From the NCBI RefSeq assembly GCF_000483125.1, contig NZ_KI519553.1:469124-533123 (forward strand): 64,000 nucleotides of DNA. The letters run 5' to 3'. Shown here piece after piece: positions 8,162 to 17,520 of the stretch. Position 1 is the first letter of the stretch. Every line of letters begins with the position of its first letter. A program made the position numbers and the translations under genes. The notes under the pieces were generated by a model. The model saw only the letters and a list, made by a program, of their open reading frames with translations. It was not told the origin of the DNA and made no database searches. This DNA is from Atopobium fossor DSM 15642 (GTDB lineage Bacteria > Actinomycetota > Coriobacteriia > Coriobacteriales > Atopobiaceae).

Positions 8162-9679
8162 ATGGCAGCTTCCACACGTGGCACTTCTCAACAGCCTAAG
8201 CGCACTACAGCTAACAAGCGCAGTTCTGCTAAAGCATCGGGACGCAGCACGGCGCGTATAGATGCAGCTAGCAAACGTACAAACAACAAGAAACCATTTT
8301 TAGAGCGTATAACTGCCGGTGTTCCAGCTCGCTTTATGGAGCCTCGACTCATTTTGTCACTTATAACAGCTGCACTGGTAGTGTTTGGCTTGGTTATGAT
8401 TTATTCAGCAAGTTCCGTCAAGGCTCTTCAAACTACGGGTGATGCTGCTTACTTTTTTAAGCGCCAGCTTGTATATGCACTGGTGGGCGGTGGTGTAGCA
8501 ATTTTGCTTGGTATAAGCAATTATCATACTTTGCGTAAAGGTCTTCGTCTGGCATGGGTGGCATCGCTTCTGGTTTTGCTTTTAACGGCTGGTTTGGGTG
8601 CTGCTACTAAGGGTGCTGTACGCTGGCTTACCATTGCTGGTTTTTCTTTTCAGCCATCAGAATTTGTAAAGGTTGTTCTTGTTCTATATGCAGCAGATAT
8701 TTTGCACAGGTATTACGCAGAACACTCAATTGGTCTCACTACATTTGCTATAGAAGCTGGATTGCGCATAGCGGCCCCTCTACTTCTTATTTTGATTCAG
8801 CCCGATAAGGGAACTACGCTTATTTTGGGTGGTACCATTTTGGTAATGGCGTATCTGTCTGGCTTGTCCATGCGTTTTTTGGTTCCAGCTGTAGGTATAG
8901 CCGTAGCATTTATTGTTGTGCTTATCTTAGCGGACGATTATTCTCGTGCGCGTGTTATTACCATGTTTAATCCAGAAGCAGATCCCTATGGTGCTGGCTA
9001 TCAGTTGTTACAGGGATTTTATGCGTTTGGAAGTGGCAGCTTTATGGGTGCTGGTATTGGTATGTCACGCCAAAAATACGCCTACCTACCCGAGGCACAC
9101 AATGATTTTATCTTTGCTGTTGTTGGTGAGGAAACCGGTCTTATTGGCACAATTGGTGTAATTCTAGGTTTTTGTGCCTTTCTATATTATGGATACCGTA
9201 TTGCCAAAAATGCACCAGATTTGTGTGGAAAGCTCATTGCTGCTGGTTGTACATCTCTTATCATCATCCAGTTGTTTGTAAATGTCATGGGCATCTTAGG
9301 TATTGCTCCTATGACGGGCAAACCATTACCTTTTTTGTCCTATGGTGGCTCGTCCATTATGTCTACTTTGGCGCTGGTGGGACTTATCATATCGGTTTCC
9401 AAGCAAAGCGTTTTGCCCGAGACTGAGTTTGATCGTAGGCGCAGCCAAATGAGTCTGGCAAGTACACCCGAACAAAATCTCTCTACTGCTGAGTCATCTG
9501 CAGACAAGCCTCAGAAGGCTGGTGTTTTTACCTTCCACACAACAGCCGAGCGTATGGGCATTACCCGTACGCAATCAGGCCATCGCTCAAATAATCAACG
9601 TATAGACTTAGGACCCAGTCCTACAGAGCGCTTACGCTCGCGCCGCTCGGATTCGTCAAAGGATAATCGCAGGAGGTAA
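8162..9679 (+). CDS. ftsW: Lipid II glycan polymerase FtsW (SEDS family)
   Basis: A SEDS-family membrane glycosyltransferase that polymerises lipid II at the septum together with FtsI. The core of about 350 residues has the expected ten or so membrane helices and family motifs such as FQPSEFVKV, and the extracytoplasmic segment around QKYAYLPEAHNDFIFA. Unusual features are a basic, Ser/Thr/Lys-rich N-terminal extension of about 50 residues and a hydrophilic basic C-terminal tail of about 90 residues. Position between murD and murG identifies it as FtsW rather than RodA. The start follows AGGAG near 8149. Confidence 0.93.
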   Translation: MAASTRGTSQQPKRTTANKRSSAKASGRSTARIDAASKRTNNKKPFLERITAGVPARFMEPRLILSLITAALVVFGLVMIYSASSVKALQTTGDAAYFFKRQLVYALVGGGVAILLGISNYHTLRKGLRLAWVASLLVLLLTAGLGAATKGAVRWLTIAGFSFQPSEFVKVVLVLYAADILHRYYAEHSIGLTTFAIEAGLRIAAPLLLILIQPDKGTTLILGGTILVMAYLSGLSMRFLVPAVGIAVAFIVVLILADDYSRARVITMFNPEADPYGAGYQLLQGFYAFGSGSFMGAGIGMSRQKYAYLPEAHNDFIFAVVGEETGLIGTIGVILGFCAFLYYGYRIAKNAPDLCGKLIAAGCTSLIIIQLFVNVMGILGIAPMTGKPLPFLSYGGSSIMSTLALVGLIISVSKQSVLPETEFDRRRSQMSLASTPEQNLSTAESSADKPQKAGVFTFHTTAERMGITRTQSGHRSNNQRIDLGPSPTERLRSRRSDSSKDNRRR

Positions 9680-9684
9680 TCCAA

Positions 9685-10833
9685 TTGACAGATACTACGC
9701 ATTCACAGCAGCTTGAAGTTGCCATTGCTGCTGGTGGTACTGCTGGCCACGTTAATCCAGCTCTTGCTTTGGCAGAGGAACTTACACAACGTGGACATCA
9801 TGTTACGTTTTATGGGCAGCCCAATCGCCTAGAGGCCAAGCTTGTGCCTGAGGCAGGCTATGATTTTGTTCCTTTACGCGTGACTGGTTTTGATCGTTCT
9901 CGTCCTTGGACGCTTGCAACGGCGTTATGGCGTATCCACAAGGCAAAGATAGAGCTTGACCGCCGTTTTAGCACTACTGGCGCGCCTGATGTTGCTGTTG
10001 GCTTTGGTGCTTATGTAGAACTGCCACTTATTGATTGGTGCGCCGCTCATAAGGTTCCTGTGGTGTTGCACGAGCAAAACTCTGTTCCCGGTTTAGCTAA
10101 CAAGACTTCTGCAAAAAAGGCTTCTGCTGTTTGTGTAGCTTTTCCTGCGGCTACGGAAGCCTTCCAAAAAATCTTGGGTTCGCATGATGGTCGCATTAAG
10201 ATAACCGGCAATCCTGTACGCAAGTCCATAGTTTTGTCCACGCGTGAGGCTGGTCGTCAGGCCATTGGTATTCCGCAAGATGCCCGTTTGTTGGTAGTCT
10301 TTGGTGGAAGTTTGGGTGCTAAGCACCTTAATGCTGCTATTGCAGCGCTTAAGTCTAAGCTGCTAGCGCGACAAGATTTGTATGTTATTCACTCAACGGG
10401 TACTGCGGATTTTGATAAAACTGTACTGAATTTGGATCTTACCCCATCAGAACAGCAGCGCTATAGGGTTATGCCCTATATTTCCAATATGGGAGATATG
10501 CTTGCTGCGGCAGATTTTGTTATCTCACGTGCGGGAGCTTCTTCCATTGCAGAAATTGCTGCACTATCGGTTCCCTCTGTGTTGGTTCCGTATCCCTTTG
10601 CGACTGCCGATCATCAAACTACCAATGCGCACTTGCTGGTAGATTGTGGTGCCGCACACTTGGTGCCCGATAGCCAGTTGGACGAAAAGATTTTCTCGCA
10701 AACGGTTATATCGCTTATTGATAATCCCGCTCAGCTTGCCAGTATGCGTGCTGCTGCAGATGGCTTGGGTTCAGCTGGTGCTGCCGCCTTACTTGCCAAC
10801 GAAGTGGAGAGCGTGTCAAAGGCAGGAGCGTAG
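9685..10833 (+). CDS. murG: UDP-GlcNAc:lipid I N-acetylglucosaminyltransferase MurG
   Basis: MurG converts lipid I to lipid II on the inner face of the membrane. The 382-residue GT-B fold shows the N-terminal glycine loop GGTAGHVNPAL, the HEQNSVPGLANK segment, the second glycine loop VFGGSLGAKHLN and the donor-binding motif ISRAGASSIAEI. The start is TTG 9685, directed by AGGAGG at 9671-9676, 5 nt after the ftsW stop. It lies in the standard order ftsW-murG-murC. Confidence 0.94.
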   Translation: MTDTTHSQQLEVAIAAGGTAGHVNPALALAEELTQRGHHVTFYGQPNRLEAKLVPEAGYDFVPLRVTGFDRSRPWTLATALWRIHKAKIELDRRFSTTGAPDVAVGFGAYVELPLIDWCAAHKVPVVLHEQNSVPGLANKTSAKKASAVCVAFPAATEAFQKILGSHDGRIKITGNPVRKSIVLSTREAGRQAIGIPQDARLLVVFGGSLGAKHLNAAIAALKSKLLARQDLYVIHSTGTADFDKTVLNLDLTPSEQQRYRVMPYISNMGDMLAAADFVISRAGASSIAEIAALSVPSVLVPYPFATADHQTTNAHLLVDCGAAHLVPDSQLDEKIFSQTVISLIDNPAQLASMRAAADGLGSAGAAALLANEVESVSKAGA

Positions 10834-10899
10834 CTATCCGCACACCCTCAAGATAGGGTAGAGTTATACCGTACTTTTACTAAACCCATAGGAGATACT

Positions 10900-12321
10900 A
10901 TGTCCCAAACCGCATCCACTTTGCCTTTTTCAAGTGCACATTTTGTTGGTATTGGCGGTGCTGGTATGAGCGGCATTGCATTGGTATTACATCAGCGCGG
11001 AGCTAGTGTGAGTGGCTCTGATCTTAAGCAGTCCCATTATGTGCGTGAGCTCGTAGAGGCTGGTATTGAGGTTCGTGTGGGTCATGAAGCCAAAAACATT
11101 GATGACCTTATGCCAGACGTAGTTGTTATTTCTTCTGCTATTCCAGAGACCAATCCTGAGGTTATTCGCGCACGTGAGCTAGGTATTCAGATTTGGCCAC
11201 GCGCCAAGATGCTTGCTGCGTTGGGTCGCGGTCGTACAGAGATTGCTGTTGCTGGTACGCATGGCAAAACCACCACATCTTCCATGGTTTCTTCCATGTT
11301 AGACCACATGGGTAAGGATCCCGCATTTCTTATTGGTGGCATCGTAGAGGAGTATGGCACCAATGGTCGTGATGGTAAGGGCGGCTATTTTGTATGTGAG
11401 GCAGATGAGTCTGATGGCTCTTTCTTATATCTTGATCCTTCCATTGCGGTTATCACCAACATTGAGGCCGATCACCTTGATCACTATGGCACTATCGAGA
11501 ATGTCGAGAAAACCTTCTGCCAGTTTATGGACTTGGTAGGAGAAGCTGGTTGTGTAGTTATCAATGGTGATGACCCACATTTTGTAGAACTTGCGCGGTC
11601 TGTTGGTCGTAAGTTTGTGACCTATGGTTTTAAAGATTCCAATGACTATGTTGTAGCGGCTGGTCAGCGTGGAGCTGGCATTACCAGCAACTTTACGATA
11701 ACCACTCCTGCTGGTACAAGCGTTGCTGTAACTCTTACGGCTAATCCCGGCAATCATAATATGGCAAATGCTACAGCTGCTCTTGCTGTTGCAGACATAC
11801 TAGGTTTTGATGTATCTGAGGCAGCTGAGGCGTTGTCGCACTTTGGCGGTGCACATCGTCGCTTCACGCATGTGGGTGATGTGGCTGGCATTACCGTTGT
11901 GGATGACTATGGACATCACCCAACAGAGGTTGCTGCTACGCTTGCTGCTGCTAAGCCCTTGGACTTTAAACGCATTATTGTATGTTTCCAGCCTCATCGT
12001 TATTCTCGCACGCAGGCTTTGGCAGATCAGTTTGGCGTAGCGTTTAATGATGCAGACCTGCTCTTTGTTACCGATGTATTCTCTGCTGGCGAGATGCCCA
12101 TTCCAGGTGTTTCTGGCAAGACTATTTCTAATGCCGTAAAGAAGCTGGGGACTGTGTCCGAAGTATCTTTTGTACCAGTGCATCATGGTCTTATAGAAAA
12201 GCTGTGTGACGTATGTCAGGAAGGTGACCTGCTTATTACACAGGGAGCTGGTGATGTAACCTTGCTGGGGCCTCAGTTTATTGAGGCTATGCAGGCACGT
12301 CTTGATGGCGCTGTGCAGTAG
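10900..12321 (+). CDS. murC: UDP-N-acetylmuramate--L-alanine ligase MurC
   Basis: MurC adds L-alanine to UDP-MurNAc, the first step of stem-peptide assembly. The 473-residue product has the N-terminal IGGAGMSGIALVL loop, the ATP site GTHGKTTTSS near 118, EADESDGSFL and the C-terminal VDDYGHHPTEV, all MurC signatures. It starts at ATG 10900 after AGGAG, 66 nt downstream of murG. No murB is fused or adjacent. Confidence 0.95.
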   Translation: MSQTASTLPFSSAHFVGIGGAGMSGIALVLHQRGASVSGSDLKQSHYVRELVEAGIEVRVGHEAKNIDDLMPDVVVISSAIPETNPEVIRARELGIQIWPRAKMLAALGRGRTEIAVAGTHGKTTTSSMVSSMLDHMGKDPAFLIGGIVEEYGTNGRDGKGGYFVCEADESDGSFLYLDPSIAVITNIEADHLDHYGTIENVEKTFCQFMDLVGEAGCVVINGDDPHFVELARSVGRKFVTYGFKDSNDYVVAAGQRGAGITSNFTITTPAGTSVAVTLTANPGNHNMANATAALAVADILGFDVSEAAEALSHFGGAHRRFTHVGDVAGITVVDDYGHHPTEVAATLAAAKPLDFKRIIVCFQPHRYSRTQALADQFGVAFNDADLLFVTDVFSAGEMPIPGVSGKTISNAVKKLGTVSEVSFVPVHHGLIEKLCDVCQEGDLLITQGAGDVTLLGPQFIEAMQARLDGAVQ

Positions 12322-12347
12322 TGTAAGTAACGAGCAGTTAGCACATA

Positions 12348-13538
12348 ATGGCAGCCGATTTGGGTCGAAAGGGCTTAAAGCCTACACCCCGCAAAAAACC
12401 AACAAAGCGAGAAGAGAAACGCGCGGTTAAACAGCTCAAGAAGCGCGGTGCTAGTCCTGCGCGCATAGCAGCTAAGCAATCTATGCAGGCACGTATGCAA
12501 AACGTGAATGTACGTGATGCGGCGGCGGGCTTGAACAGTACTGGTACTGCAAAAACTGCAGCGGCTTCTAAAGGTTTCTCTTTTAGCTTGCCGCAGCTGT
12601 CATTTTCTCCTATCCGTGCACTGATTGGCATTGCCGTAACAGCAATTTCTTTGCTCTTATTGTTACTTATTTTGTCTCAACTGCCCGTGTTTGTAATCGA
12701 GTCCATCGATGCAGATTCTACTCAGCATATGGATTCTGAGTCTATTGCAAAGCTGGCATCTGTACCTGCGGGTACTACGCTACTTAATGTGAATACTTCA
12801 GAAATTGCCCAAAACATCCAAAAGAATCCTTGGGCGGGAGAAGTTCATATTAGGCGAGAATTTCCCAATAAGTTAAAAGTACAGGTGGAAGAGCGTAAGG
12901 CCTCTGCTATTGTGCTCATGAGCTCGGGTGATATTGCTTGGTATATTGGTGATGACGGTGTATGGATTGAGCCGTTTAAAATCACCACATCCAAAGATGA
13001 GTCTGCTACAGATGTAGCTTTGCGCCAGGCTAACCAGTTGGGTTGTTTGCTTATTACCAGCGTGCCTTCCTCTGTTACTCCTAAAGCTGCCAGTAAGACA
13101 ACGGATGCAACAGTGCTTGCAGTGCTTAAATATATCAATGGCTTTAGCTCAGACTTTTCCAAGAATATAGTGAGCTATTCAGCTGCGAGTACGGAATCTA
13201 TCTCCTGTGTATTATCCAGCGGGGTAGAGGTTTCCTTAGGTACCGCTTCAGATATTACTACTAAGGAAAGCGTAGTTTCTCAGCTCCTTACTCAATATCC
13301 CAATCAGATTACCTACATTAATGTACGTGTTCCTTCCAAGCCAAGTTATCGTAAAGTTGGTGCGGAATCGGTTAACCCTGGGTCTGGTGGTCGTGTGGTG
13401 AACGACGGTACGGGCAATCCTCCTTCAGATGCGGATGAAGCTGCTGCAAAGGCAAAAGAAGCGTCTGAGAATCAACAGTCCAAAAACTCCGATGACTCCA
13501 ATACTTCCGAGTCTGATAAGAACTCCAATAACGGTTAA
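12348..13538 (+). CDS. ftsQ: FtsQ/DivIB-type cell division protein
   Basis: A bitopic divisome protein that, with FtsL and FtsB, scaffolds and regulates FtsW-FtsI. The 396-residue product has a strongly basic cytoplasmic region of about 90 residues, one transmembrane helix (about 93-114), a POTRA domain directly after it (about 117-190) and a beta domain, then a Ser/Asp/Asn-rich low-complexity C-terminus. The gene order murC-ftsQ-ftsZ supports the name. A start at ATG 12348 lies 26 nt after murC, without a strong ribosome binding site. Confidence 0.87.
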   Translation: MAADLGRKGLKPTPRKKPTKREEKRAVKQLKKRGASPARIAAKQSMQARMQNVNVRDAAAGLNSTGTAKTAAASKGFSFSLPQLSFSPIRALIGIAVTAISLLLLLLILSQLPVFVIESIDADSTQHMDSESIAKLASVPAGTTLLNVNTSEIAQNIQKNPWAGEVHIRREFPNKLKVQVEERKASAIVLMSSGDIAWYIGDDGVWIEPFKITTSKDESATDVALRQANQLGCLLITSVPSSVTPKAASKTTDATVLAVLKYINGFSSDFSKNIVSYSAASTESISCVLSSGVEVSLGTASDITTKESVVSQLLTQYPNQITYINVRVPSKPSYRKVGAESVNPGSGGRVVNDGTGNPPSDADEAAAKAKEASENQQSKNSDDSNTSESDKNSNNG

Positions 13539-13810
13539 ACATAACGCTTGAGTATCTATAAGTCTCAAGTAGAAGGTTTGCTCTGTGCATAATTGCCCAA
13601 AATCATGCAAAGTCTGAGGTAACCCTTTAAGGTTGAGAATGTTAGAAAGCAAACAGCTTACCTGCAATTTTCATCTTTTATACAAATTGGTTGCATCTGA
13701 AGCGTGGCTGTGTAATTATTACGCGCTTTACCTCATGCTTTGAGTTTAAGTTGAACTTTAAGGTTTGCATACTTCATGGTGTGCGCAAGCTAAATGATTT
13801 AGGAGGAACC
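13539..13810 (+). other. ftsQ-ftsZ intergenic region
   Basis: A 272-nt gap within the cluster. It holds a short inverted repeat (CTTGAG at 13547-13552 with CTCAAG at 13564-13569) and A/T-rich sequence that could contain an ftsZ promoter. No -35/-10 pair convinced me. The size of the gap suggests independent control of ftsZ. Confidence 0.4.
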
Positions 13811-14947
13811 ATGGCAGACGTAGATACTCCAAACAACTACCTTGCAGTCATCAAGGTTGTTGGTGTAGGTGGCGGCGGTACCAACGCTGTTAACCGCATG
13901 ATTGAGGAGGGCATCCGTGGCGTTGAGTTTGTAGCGGTAAATACAGACGCACAGGCTCTTGCTATTTCTGAGGCAGACATCAAGGTGCACATTGGTACCG
14001 ATATTACTAAGGGTCTTGGTGCTGGTGCTAATCCTGAGGTTGGTGCAGAAGCTGCCGAGGAAAGCCGTGATGAGATTAAGCGTGCTCTTGCCGGTGCAGA
14101 CATGGTATTTATCACTGCTGGCGAGGGTGGTGGCACAGGAACTGGTGCTGCTCCCATTGTTGCTAACATCGCAAAAAATGATGTAGGTGCTCTTACTGTT
14201 GCTGTAGTAACCAAACCTTTTACCTTTGAGGGCCGCAAGCGCGCTGGTTCTGCTGTAGAGGGTATTAAGAATCTTGCAGAGGCAGTAGATACCCTGATTG
14301 TTATTCCTAATGATCGCCTGCTTTCCATTTCCGAGAAGAAGACCACCATGTTGGAAGCATTCCGCATGGCGGATGATGTTTTATGCCAGGGCACCCAGGG
14401 CATTACGGACCTCATTACCGTACCTGGTTTGATTAATCTTGACTTTGCAGATGTTTGCACTGTTATGCGCGGTGCTGGTTCTGCAATGATGGGTATTGGC
14501 CTTGCTTCTGGTGATAACCGTGCAGCAGATGCTGCTCAGCAGGCTATTTCCAGCCCCTTGTTGGAGAGCTCCATTGATGGTGCAACTCGCGTATTGCTGT
14601 CTGTTGCTGGAAACAAGGATCTTGGTATCCAGGAAATTAATGAGGCTGCAGATTTGGTAGCTTCTAATGTTGATCCCGAGGCAAATATCATCTTTGGTAC
14701 GGTTGTAGATGAGTCTTTGGGTGACCAGGTTCGTGTAACCGTCATTGCTACTGGCTTTGATGATGCCAATGCAACTCAAATGCCCGATTTGCTTGGTCGT
14801 AGGAGCGTAAGTCGTCCTGCAGCTCAGCCTCCTGTATCTGCACCTGCGCCTCGTCCAGTTCAGCCTGCTCGCCCTAGTCGTCCCGCTAACGACTTTGGCA
14901 ATCAGGCCTTTGATATCCCTGAGTTCCTCAGGAACAGCCGCGCATAA
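13811..14947 (+). CDS. ftsZ: Cell division protein FtsZ
   Basis: The tubulin-like GTPase that forms the Z ring. The 378-residue product has the GTP-binding [13 protein letters not shown] near the start, the tubulin signature [10 protein letters not shown] near 106 and the T7-loop region [12 protein letters not shown] linker rich in Pro/Ala/Arg leads to the conserved C-terminal peptide [11 protein letters not shown], the tail that binds SepF in bacteria without FtsA. ATG 13811 follows AGGAGG; an upstream in-frame start at 13691 would add 40 unconserved residues. The gene has a 272-nt leader and begins the pgeF-yggS-sepF-yggT-divIVA run. Confidence 0.97.
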   Translation: MADVDTPNNYLAVIKVVGVGGGGTNAVNRMIEEGIRGVEFVAVNTDAQALAISEADIKVHIGTDITKGLGAGANPEVGAEAAEESRDEIKRALAGADMVFITAGEGGGTGTGAAPIVANIAKNDVGALTVAVVTKPFTFEGRKRAGSAVEGIKNLAEAVDTLIVIPNDRLLSISEKKTTMLEAFRMADDVLCQGTQGITDLITVPGLINLDFADVCTVMRGAGSAMMGIGLASGDNRAADAAQQAISSPLLESSIDGATRVLLSVAGNKDLGIQEINEAADLVASNVDPEANIIFGTVVDESLGDQVRVTVIATGFDDANATQMPDLLGRRSVSRPAAQPPVSAPAPRPVQPARPSRPANDFGNQAFDIPEFLRNSRA

Positions 14948-14957
14948 GGGGAGCAAC

Positions 14958-15761
14958 GTGTTTCCTCGCGTGAGCGAATACGAATCGTGTGGCGTGACCC
15001 TGTTGGGCGATACTGCTTGCCCGGCTGGGGTCACGCTCGCTTTTTCTCAACGACATGGGGGCTTCTCGGCAGCACCGTATGCTTCGCTTAATGTGGGTGC
15101 GCATGTGGGGGATGACCCTAAAATGGTACAGAAAAACCGTGAGCTTGTACTTAAAGCCATGGGACACGAAGAGTTTGCTTCCAACTTGGTAGTACCTCAC
15201 CAGGTACACGGAAGCACGGTATGTACCATTTCCAGCATTGAGCAAATATCTGCGTTTCGTGAGCGTATTGCACAGGGTTGTGATGCCATAGTGTGCACTA
15301 CACCACAGGTGCCTGTATTGCTTTGCTATGCAGATTGCACACCAGTAATCCTTGTGGCAACTCAGGGCACCAAACCAGGCTTTGCGGTTATCCATTCTGG
15401 ATGGCGTGGTACGTTTGCTCGCATTGCTGCTGCGGCACTCCAAGAGCTTTGTGCTCAAACGGCAAGCATGCCCCAAAACGTACTGGCCTATATTGGCCCC
15501 CATATTTCTGGTGCAGATTATGAAGTATCGTCTGAACTTCTCCAGAAATTTGTGACCGAGTTTGGTCAGGATGTGTGCGTGGGACAGCATAACCTCAATA
15601 TGAGCGCTGCTATAAAGATTTCTTTGCTTGCTGTGGGTCTTAGCTCTAAACATTTTGTGGATTGCGAGCGTTCAACCGCGAGTGAAGTAGATAAGTTTTT
15701 CTCGTATCGTGCAGAGCAAGGCGTGTGTGGACGCCACGGCGCTCTAGCATTTTTAGCATAG
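14958..15761 (+). CDS. pgeF: Multicopper-type polyphenol oxidase/purine nucleoside phosphorylase family (PgeF/YfiH)
   Basis: A member of the DUF152/YfiH family. Homologues have been described both as purine nucleoside phosphorylases/deaminases and as a peptidoglycan editing factor. The metal-site residues VPHQVHGSTV, CYADCTPV and HSGWRG are all present in the 267-residue protein. The GTG at 14958 follows AAGGGGAG and gives a normal N-terminus. The gene stands between ftsZ and yggS, the usual place in Gram-positive dcw clusters. Physiological substrate is unproven here. Confidence 0.87.
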   Translation: MFPRVSEYESCGVTLLGDTACPAGVTLAFSQRHGGFSAAPYASLNVGAHVGDDPKMVQKNRELVLKAMGHEEFASNLVVPHQVHGSTVCTISSIEQISAFRERIAQGCDAIVCTTPQVPVLLCYADCTPVILVATQGTKPGFAVIHSGWRGTFARIAAAALQELCAQTASMPQNVLAYIGPHISGADYEVSSELLQKFVTEFGQDVCVGQHNLNMSAAIKISLLAVGLSSKHFVDCERSTASEVDKFFSYRAEQGVCGRHGALAFLA

Positions 15762-15826
15762 TCATAGCGTCAGTGTGGCTACAACGTAGTTCTTGAAGTG
15801 TTTTTGTAGTGCGAGGGGAGGGAAAG

Positions 15827-16549
15827 TTGGAGTATTCAGACTTTATTGCTGTAAGGCGCACACACATCATGGCAGATGTAGAGGCTGCTTGTGCCGTTGC
15901 TGGTCGTAAACCCAGCGAGGTAAGCGTAGTTGCGGTTTCCAAAACGGTAGATGTGCCACAGGTTCAGGCAGCCATTGCGGCTGGTTGGAACCATTTTGCA
16001 GAGAGCCGTCCTCAAGAGTTGGTTCGCAAGACAGATGCGTTGCCTGCTGTACGTTTTGACATGATTGGTAATTTACAAACCAACAAAATCAATCACGTGC
16101 TTAATCGTGCAACACTTATTCATTCGGTTTCATCACTTGATTTGGCGGATGCCATTAACAAGCGTGTGCTTACGCGCAATACTAATGCTACTCTGACTGC
16201 TTTGCAGCCGGTACTGGTTGAAGTCAATATTTCTGGCGAGCAAAGCAAGAGCGGTTTTACTCCCGCAGAGCTTTGTCAAACAGCACAACAGCTAATTGAT
16301 CTGAAGGGGCTAGACTGGCAAGGCCTCATGACCATGGCTCCAGCTCATAATCCCGATGCTGCAAAGCGCACTTTTGAGGGTTTGCGAGAACTGCGTGACA
16401 AGTTACAAGTACAGCTAGGCCATGAATTGCCGGTACTATCTTGCGGAATGAGTGATGATTTTAAGATTGCTATTGCGCAGGGTTCAACACTTATTAGGCT
16501 GGGTAGGATTGTGTTTGATCCAAATTATGCAAAGGGAGTAACACGATGA
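15827..16549 (+). CDS. yggS: YggS family pyridoxal 5'-phosphate-binding protein
   Basis: A PLP-homeostasis protein with a TIM-barrel alanine-racemase-like fold. The PLP-binding lysine is in VVAVSKTVD, and other family blocks are visible (WNHFAESRPQE, MIGNLQTNK, VNISGEQSKSGF, MSDDFKIAIAQGSTLIRLG). TTG 15827 lies 4-6 nt after a GGGGAGGG purine block; a GTG at 15809 is in frame but precedes this block. The last codon overlaps sepF by 4 nt (ATGA), indicating coupling. Linkage of yggS to sepF is common in Gram-positive bacteria. Confidence 0.9.
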   Translation: MEYSDFIAVRRTHIMADVEAACAVAGRKPSEVSVVAVSKTVDVPQVQAAIAAGWNHFAESRPQELVRKTDALPAVRFDMIGNLQTNKINHVLNRATLIHSVSSLDLADAINKRVLTRNTNATLTALQPVLVEVNISGEQSKSGFTPAELCQTAQQLIDLKGLDWQGLMTMAPAHNPDAAKRTFEGLRELRDKLQVQLGHELPVLSCGMSDDFKIAIAQGSTLIRLGRIVFDPNYAKGVTR

Positions 16550-17190
16550 GTTTTTTGGACACTATTAAGGACAAGCTTCGCTTGGAACCCCAAGAAGAGT
16601 ATTACGATGACATCTATGATGAGCAAGACTACGATGATACTCCAGATGCATATGATCAACCTCGATATGACCAATCTCGTGATGTAGCTGGAGCTGCAAG
16701 CAATGGTCTGCTAGGTAATACTCCTCGCCCCGAGGCAGATAGCGTGTCTGTATATACGCGCTCTGGCCGTCCTTTAGGTGGCAACGGTGGCTCTGCTGGT
16801 GCAACTACCTACACGCGCGATGAAGAGTATGAGGTTGCTTCTCGGCCAAGCTATGCACGCTCTACGCCCATCTCCGAGCGCGCGGCTGCCATTCCTCGTT
16901 CTGGCAGTCAACTTCCTGCCTATGTACTTACGCCACAGTCTTACGATGATTGTCAGACAGTTGTTCGTCGCGTACGTACTAACCAGCCTGTTGTTTTGTC
17001 GTTTAGAAACACCAATGTGGATGCAGCCAAGCGCATCTTTGATTTTTGTGCTGGTCTAGCTTGTGGTGTGGGTGGTCAGATTCAGGAATTAGGCACCCAA
17101 TGTTTTGTTGTTCTTCCTGCCGGTAAGGAGCTTTCGCAAAACGAGGTCGATAAGCTCATTGCAGATGGCACGATTGTTCGCAAGGATTAA
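16546..17190 (+). CDS. sepF: Cell division protein SepF
   Basis: SepF anchors FtsZ to the membrane where FtsA is absent, as is the case in this cluster. The product has 214 residues: an N-terminal amphipathic stretch (MSFLDTIKDKLRL) expected to bind membrane, an acidic Asp/Tyr-rich linker and a C-terminal SepF domain of about 80 residues (from YDDCQTVVRRVRTN to the end). It overlaps yggS by 4 nt and is followed 5 nt later by yggT. The FtsZ C-terminal peptide encoded upstream is its expected partner. Confidence 0.93.
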   Translation: MSFLDTIKDKLRLEPQEEYYDDIYDEQDYDDTPDAYDQPRYDQSRDVAGAASNGLLGNTPRPEADSVSVYTRSGRPLGGNGGSAGATTYTRDEEYEVASRPSYARSTPISERAAAIPRSGSQLPAYVLTPQSYDDCQTVVRRVRTNQPVVLSFRNTNVDAAKRIFDFCAGLACGVGGQIQELGTQCFVVLPAGKELSQNEVDKLIADGTIVRKD

Positions 17191-17195
17191 AACGC

Positions 17196-17459
17196 ATGAT
17201 TGCAAGTGGTATCTCCGCGCTTTTTAGATTTTACGAGTTCTTGATTATTGCCTGGTGTATCCTTTCGTGGTTTCCTCTGCGTAGTGAGTGGAGTCAGGAT
17301 TTAGGCAGTGCACTCAATGCACTCGTTGCTCCCTATATGAATTTGTTTAGACGTTTCATTCCTCCCATAGGCGGTATTGATTTCTCGCCAATCTTAGGAA
17401 TTATCGTCTTACAATTTATTGCACGTTTTGTAGTCCGTTTCTTTGTAGGTATACTTTAA
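17196..17459 (+). CDS. yggT: YggT family membrane protein
   Basis: A small protein of 87 residues with two hydrophobic segments flanking the family motif VAPYMNLFRRFIPPIGGIDFS. YggT proteins are found in dcw clusters next to sepF; their role is not firmly known, with links to osmotic tolerance and division. It lies 5 nt after sepF and is probably cotranscribed. Confidence 0.88.
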   Translation: MIASGISALFRFYEFLIIAWCILSWFPLRSEWSQDLGSALNALVAPYMNLFRRFIPPIGGIDFSPILGIIVLQFIARFVVRFFVGIL

Positions 17460-17520
17460 AAAGCACAGCTCTCTTTGCGTTGTTGCGCAAGCCGCCGCGC
17501 TCATATGAAAGGAACTAACA

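Noticed and set aside
13837-14460. Long minus-strand open frame inside ftsZ (207 codons)
   Set aside because: It is the mirror of a highly conserved coding gene, with low-complexity composition and no ribosome binding site.
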